DNA of 64,000 nt, from contig CAJTZJ010000006.1 of assembly GCA_910583925.1 (NCBI GenBank), forward strand, positions 1-64,000, in the 5' to 3' direction. Of the stretch, positions 61,045 to 64,000 are shown in pieces. Below the pieces are notes generated by a model. It was not told the origin of the DNA, did no database searches, and saw only the letters and a program-made list of their open reading frames with translations. The stretch is from an uncultured Eubacterium sp. GTDB lineage: Bacteria > Bacillota > Clostridia > Oscillospirales > Acutalibacteraceae. Positions within the stretch are counted from its first letter, which is position 1, and each line of letters starts with the position of its first letter. The translations under genes and the position numbers were made by a program.

Positions 61045-62400
61045 TTAACTTTCCCACCTTTTATATAATTCAGAAATAACATTTTCAAGATGCATTGCTC
61101 TGCTTGCCTTGAAAACAAGAACATCTCCGCTTTGCGCTATTTCTTCAATTTTATCAACCAAAGCTTCCTGATTATCAAACCAAAAAGCGTTTTCCAAGCC
61201 TTTTTCCTTTGCTCCGTTTACTATATGCTTTGATTCATTTCCGAAGCAAAGAAGATAATCCGTATTGAAAGCTGCCGCCATTCTGCCAACATCGGTATGT
61301 GCAGTCTCAGAATAATCTCCAAGCTCAAACATATCCGCAAAAACGGCTATTTTTTTGTTTCCCTTTGTTGCAGACAGTGTCTGCAGGGCAGCCTTCATTG
61401 AATCCGGCGAAGCATTATAGCAATCCTCTATTGAAGTAATCCCGTTTATAACAACGCTTTTCTGTCTCATACCCTCAGGCTTATATGAAGCAATTGCATC
61501 AGCAGCCATTTCAGCTTCAATATCAAGACAATAGCCTACAGAAAATGCCGCAAGAGCATTATAAACATTATGTATTCCGATAAGAGGAACCATTATTTTC
61601 TGCTTTTTCCCGAAATAGGAAACATAAAATTCTGTATTGCCGTTTACCTCTGTTATATCCTCAGCCTTGAAATCTGCATTATCTTCCATTCCATAGAAAT
61701 AAATTTTATGATCATCGGATTTAACTGTTTTCAGCAAATCATTGTCGCCGTTTAAGATAAGCGGAGCATTTTCGGTAAGTCCATCCAATATTTCAAGCTT
61801 TGCTTTAAGTATTCCCTCTCTTGAGCCGAGAAATTCTATATGGGATACGCCGATATTGGTTATAAGACCGATTGTCGGCTTTGCGGCAGTTGAAAGTCTG
61901 TGTATTTCACCGAAATGATTCATTCCCATTTCAATTACAGCAGCCTCCACCGCTTCGTCTATCTGAAAGAGCATCTGAGGAAGACCGATTTCGTTATTAA
62001 GATTACCAAGGGTTTTAATCGCATTATATTTTGCATTCACAACAAGATAGGTAAATTCCTTTGTTGTTGTTTTACCTACAGAGCCCGTTAAACCTACAAC
62101 AGGGATATTGAATTTTCTTCTGTAGTATCCCGAAAGTTCAAGCATAGCTCTTGCCGTATCGGAAACCTTAACATAAGCTCCGTTTACATTTATATCTTCA
62201 GATATCATAACAGCCGCCGCACCCTTTTCAAGTGCTTCATCTGCAAACTGATGTGCATCAAAGCGTTCGCCCCTGATACAAATAAAAAGGCATCCCTTTG
62301 TTATTTTTCTTGTATCTATACAAACGGAACTGATTTCAGTATCGCTATTAAATTCTCCGCTGCACGCTTGTGCTATTTCGGATAGAGTTAATACTTCCAT
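61045..62400 (-). CDS. murF: UDP-N-acetylmuramoyl-tripeptide--D-alanyl-D-alanine ligase
   Basis: 451-residue Mur ligase that completes the pentapeptide precursor. The ATP-binding loop GSVGKTTT is at residues 106-113, the E-M-G-M-N-H-F-G-E segment near residue 166 and the C-terminal domain with D-C-Y-N-A-S-P-D-S near residue 322. It follows murE by 12 bp with AGGAGA upstream of the ATG. Confidence 0.96.
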   Translation of the reverse strand: MEVLTLSEIAQACSGEFNSDTEISSVCIDTRKITKGCLFICIRGERFDAHQFADEALEKGAAAVMISEDINVNGAYVKVSDTARAMLELSGYYRRKFNIPVVGLTGSVGKTTTKEFTYLVVNAKYNAIKTLGNLNNEIGLPQMLFQIDEAVEAAVIEMGMNHFGEIHRLSTAAKPTIGLITNIGVSHIEFLGSREGILKAKLEILDGLTENAPLILNGDNDLLKTVKSDDHKIYFYGMEDNADFKAEDITEVNGNTEFYVSYFGKKQKIMVPLIGIHNVYNALAAFSVGYCLDIEAEMAADAIASYKPEGMRQKSVVINGITSIEDCYNASPDSMKAALQTLSATKGNKKIAVFADMFELGDYSETAHTDVGRMAAAFNTDYLLCFGNESKHIVNGAKEKGLENAFWFDNQEALVDKIEEIAQSGDVLVFKASRAMHLENVISELYKRWES

Positions 62401-62412
62401 TATGCTCTCCTG

Positions 62413-63840
62413 TTACTTTTCTAAAATTTCTGCAATAACTTCCCTTTCATCAAAATGAATTGTACCTGTAGGAAGAATCTGATAGGTTTCGTGACCTTTT
62501 CCGGCAAGGAGAATTATATCATCCGGCTGAGCATTTTCCATTGCCCAGCGGATTGCTTCCTTTCTGCTTTCTACAACAGTATACGGAGTTGAAATATTTT
62601 TCATACCCTCAAGAATATCCTCAATAATTGCCGCCGGATTTTCAGAACGGGGATTGTCTGAGGTTACCACGCAGAAATCCGAAAGCTCTGCCGCAATTTT
62701 ACCCATTTTAGGACGCTTTGTTCTATCACGATCTCCGCCGCAGCCAAAAACCGTTACCACTCTGTTTTTAGCTATTTCACGAAGAGAGGTAATAATATTT
62801 TCAAGACCATCCGGAGAATGCGCATAATCTATAATAACCGTATAATCCGTATTTGTAGGGACAACCTCTATTCTGCCCTTAACGCCGGCAGATTTTGAAA
62901 TTGCCGAAATAACATCCTTATAATCAATGCCGAGAGCAATAGCAATTGAAGCGGCACAAAGTGAATTATAGACTGAAAATCTTCCCGGAATCGGGCAGCT
63001 TACTCTGCCTATGAAATCAGCAACAAGCTCATATTCAACGCCGTCTGCTTTAAATCTGACATTCTTTGCGCAATAATCTGCATTATCGGCATTTACGCCA
63101 TATGTTAAAACTCTGCACGGAAGATGATCGGCAATCTTCAATCCGTTTTTATCATCTGCATTGGTTACTGCGATATCACAGTTTTCAAAAAGAATCCTTT
63201 TGGAGTTAAAATAATTCTCCCATGTTTTATGATAATCAAGGTGATCCTGCGTTAAATTTGTAAATGCACCGATAAGAAAATGCAGTCCGTTTACTCTGCC
63301 CTGTGCAAGAGCCTGAGAGGAAACCTCCATAACGCAGTATTCACAGCCTGCATCAACCATTTTTCTGAAAAGTCCCTGAAGCTCATATGGATCGGGAGTT
63401 GTATATTTAGCAGGAAAAACCTCTTCACCAATCATATTCTGAACAGTTCCAATTAAGCCAACCTTTTTGCCGGTCTGTTCAAGAATCTGCTTTATAAGAA
63501 AGGTTGTTGTTGTTTTTCCGTTTGTACCAGTTAAGCCGATTAATTTAAGCTTTTCGGCAGGGTTTTTGAAAAAATTTGCACATACTGAGGAAAAAATCTT
63601 ACGGGTGTCCGAAACAATAACCTGATTTTCAAGCCCTAAATCCTTTTGGGTTATAACAGCAGATGCACCATTTTGAAGCATTTCCTTCGCCACGGAATGA
63701 CCATCAAAGGTGTTTCCCTTAACGCACACAAAAAGACTGCCGCTTTTTACAAGCCTTGAATCCTGCGTTACATCAAGAATTTCTGTTTCCTCATAAGAAT
63801 TCAGAACATCTATTCCCTTTAATATTTCTGATAATTTCAT
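62413..63840 (-). CDS. murE: UDP-N-acetylmuramoyl-tripeptide synthetase (meso-DAP adding)
   Basis: 475-residue Mur ligase. The P-loop GTNGKTTT is at residues 105-112, the carbamoylated-lysine region S-K-R-I at about 213 and the specificity motif D-N-P-R at 395-398. D-N-P-R marks enzymes that add meso-diaminopimelate; lysine-adding enzymes differ there. The cell wall is thus probably of the DAP type. The start at 63840 has GGAGG seven bases upstream; the frame opens nine codons earlier across that site. Confidence 0.96.
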   Translation of the reverse strand: MKLSEILKGIDVLNSYEETEILDVTQDSRLVKSGSLFVCVKGNTFDGHSVAKEMLQNGASAVITQKDLGLENQVIVSDTRKIFSSVCANFFKNPAEKLKLIGLTGTNGKTTTTFLIKQILEQTGKKVGLIGTVQNMIGEEVFPAKYTTPDPYELQGLFRKMVDAGCEYCVMEVSSQALAQGRVNGLHFLIGAFTNLTQDHLDYHKTWENYFNSKRILFENCDIAVTNADDKNGLKIADHLPCRVLTYGVNADNADYCAKNVRFKADGVEYELVADFIGRVSCPIPGRFSVYNSLCAASIAIALGIDYKDVISAISKSAGVKGRIEVVPTNTDYTVIIDYAHSPDGLENIITSLREIAKNRVVTVFGCGGDRDRTKRPKMGKIAAELSDFCVVTSDNPRSENPAAIIEDILEGMKNISTPYTVVESRKEAIRWAMENAQPDDIILLAGKGHETYQILPTGTIHFDEREVIAEILEK

Positions 63841-63902
63841 TTCTTTTCCTCCAAAAGCAATAAACAAGCTGAAAAGTTATGCCCGCCTACACTTATTTTA
63901 TT

Positions 63903-63930
63903 ATTATACTTAAAGCTTTAAATTAGTCAA
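63903..63930 (-). promoter_or_regulatory. Promoter of the murE-ftsQ gene block
   Basis: Minus strand TTGACT (63925-63930), 16 bp, TATAAT (63903-63908). The -35 box overlaps the last codons of the upstream penicillin-binding protein gene. Confidence 0.75.
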
Positions 63931-64000
63931 GCAGAGCTTGATTTGATTTGAATGATACTGTAATTACCGAGCCGATTCCTACCTCGCTGCCATACGCTTC
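63923..64000 (-). CDS. Penicillin-binding protein with PASTA domain, C-terminal end (partial)
   Basis: The last 25 codons of a gene that continues beyond the right edge. The peptide G-S-E-V-G-I-G-S-V-I-T-V-S-F has the typical end of a PASTA domain. Position directly upstream of murE in a division cluster points to an FtsI/SpoVD-type class B penicillin-binding protein. Too little is visible to name it with certainty. Confidence 0.65.
   Translation of the reverse strand, partial: EAYGSEVGIGSVITVSFKSNQALLD

Overview
The window looks like a chromosomal segment of a low-GC Gram-positive anaerobe, most likely a gut member of the Clostridia (Ruminococcaceae/Oscillospiraceae-like). The reasons are TTGACN-N17-TATAAT promoters, GGAGG ribosome binding sites, a CIRCE-controlled htpG, a PASTA-ended penicillin-binding protein, a MurE with the meso-diaminopimelate motif, BspA-like leucine-rich surface proteins and two GH38 alpha-mannosidases. 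The taxonomic call is an inference.

Layout. 1-5.6 kb: a secreted BspA-like protein with a structured leader RNA, the mtnA-mtaD methylthioadenosine pair, and a small membrane-anchored protein. 5.8-7.7 kb: a YtrA-type GntR regulator with an ABC transporter. 7.7-17.7 kb (minus strand): a complete UMP operon, pyrC-carA-carB-pyrK-pyrD-pyrF-pyrE-pyrB-pyrI, read from one promoter with a very short leader. 17.8 kb: a PfkB sugar kinase. 18.8-25.5 kb (minus): a dlt-like operon of adenylation enzyme, PLP decarboxylase, acyl carrier protein, MBOAT acyltransferase and two SGNH proteins, facing a small XRE regulator whose upstream region carries strong palindromes. 26-32 kb: a cytidylate-kinase-like protein, htpG, a second BspA-like protein and the CCA-adding enzyme. 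32.4-40.1 kb (minus): GH38 mannosidase, NifU-like protein, phosphohexomutase, a DUF308 membrane protein and an EF-G paralogue. 40.3-43.6 kb: an ECF transporter S component with a structured leader, two tandem copies of the same RNA element that precedes the first BspA gene, a PIN-like protein, a histidine phosphatase and a short-chain dehydrogenase. 43.8-46.6 kb: a large secreted M14 zinc carboxypeptidase sharing repeats with the BspA proteins. 46.9-48.3 kb: initiator tRNA and a two-gene threonine/serine exporter. 48.3-50.1 kb: the scar of an integrative element. 50.2-53.7 kb: a small protein and a second GH38 mannosidase. 54.0-64.0 kb (minus): the division and cell wall cluster ftsI(end)-murE-murF-mraY-ftsW-murG-murA-ftsQ-ftsZ, without murD.

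The most interesting items are: (1) the dlt-like operon, whose embedded PLP decarboxylase suggests that a carrier-bound amino acid is decarboxylated before being attached to a surface polymer; (2) a roughly 175-nt RNA element present three times, each with its own TTGACT-N17-TATACT promoter, a covarying long stem, a likely pseudoknot and a UUCG terminator; (3) a structured, possibly switching leader in front of the ECF S component; (4) a family of short REP-like palindromes, one of which sits inside a signal-peptide coding region. All calls come from reading the sequence; no database search was run.
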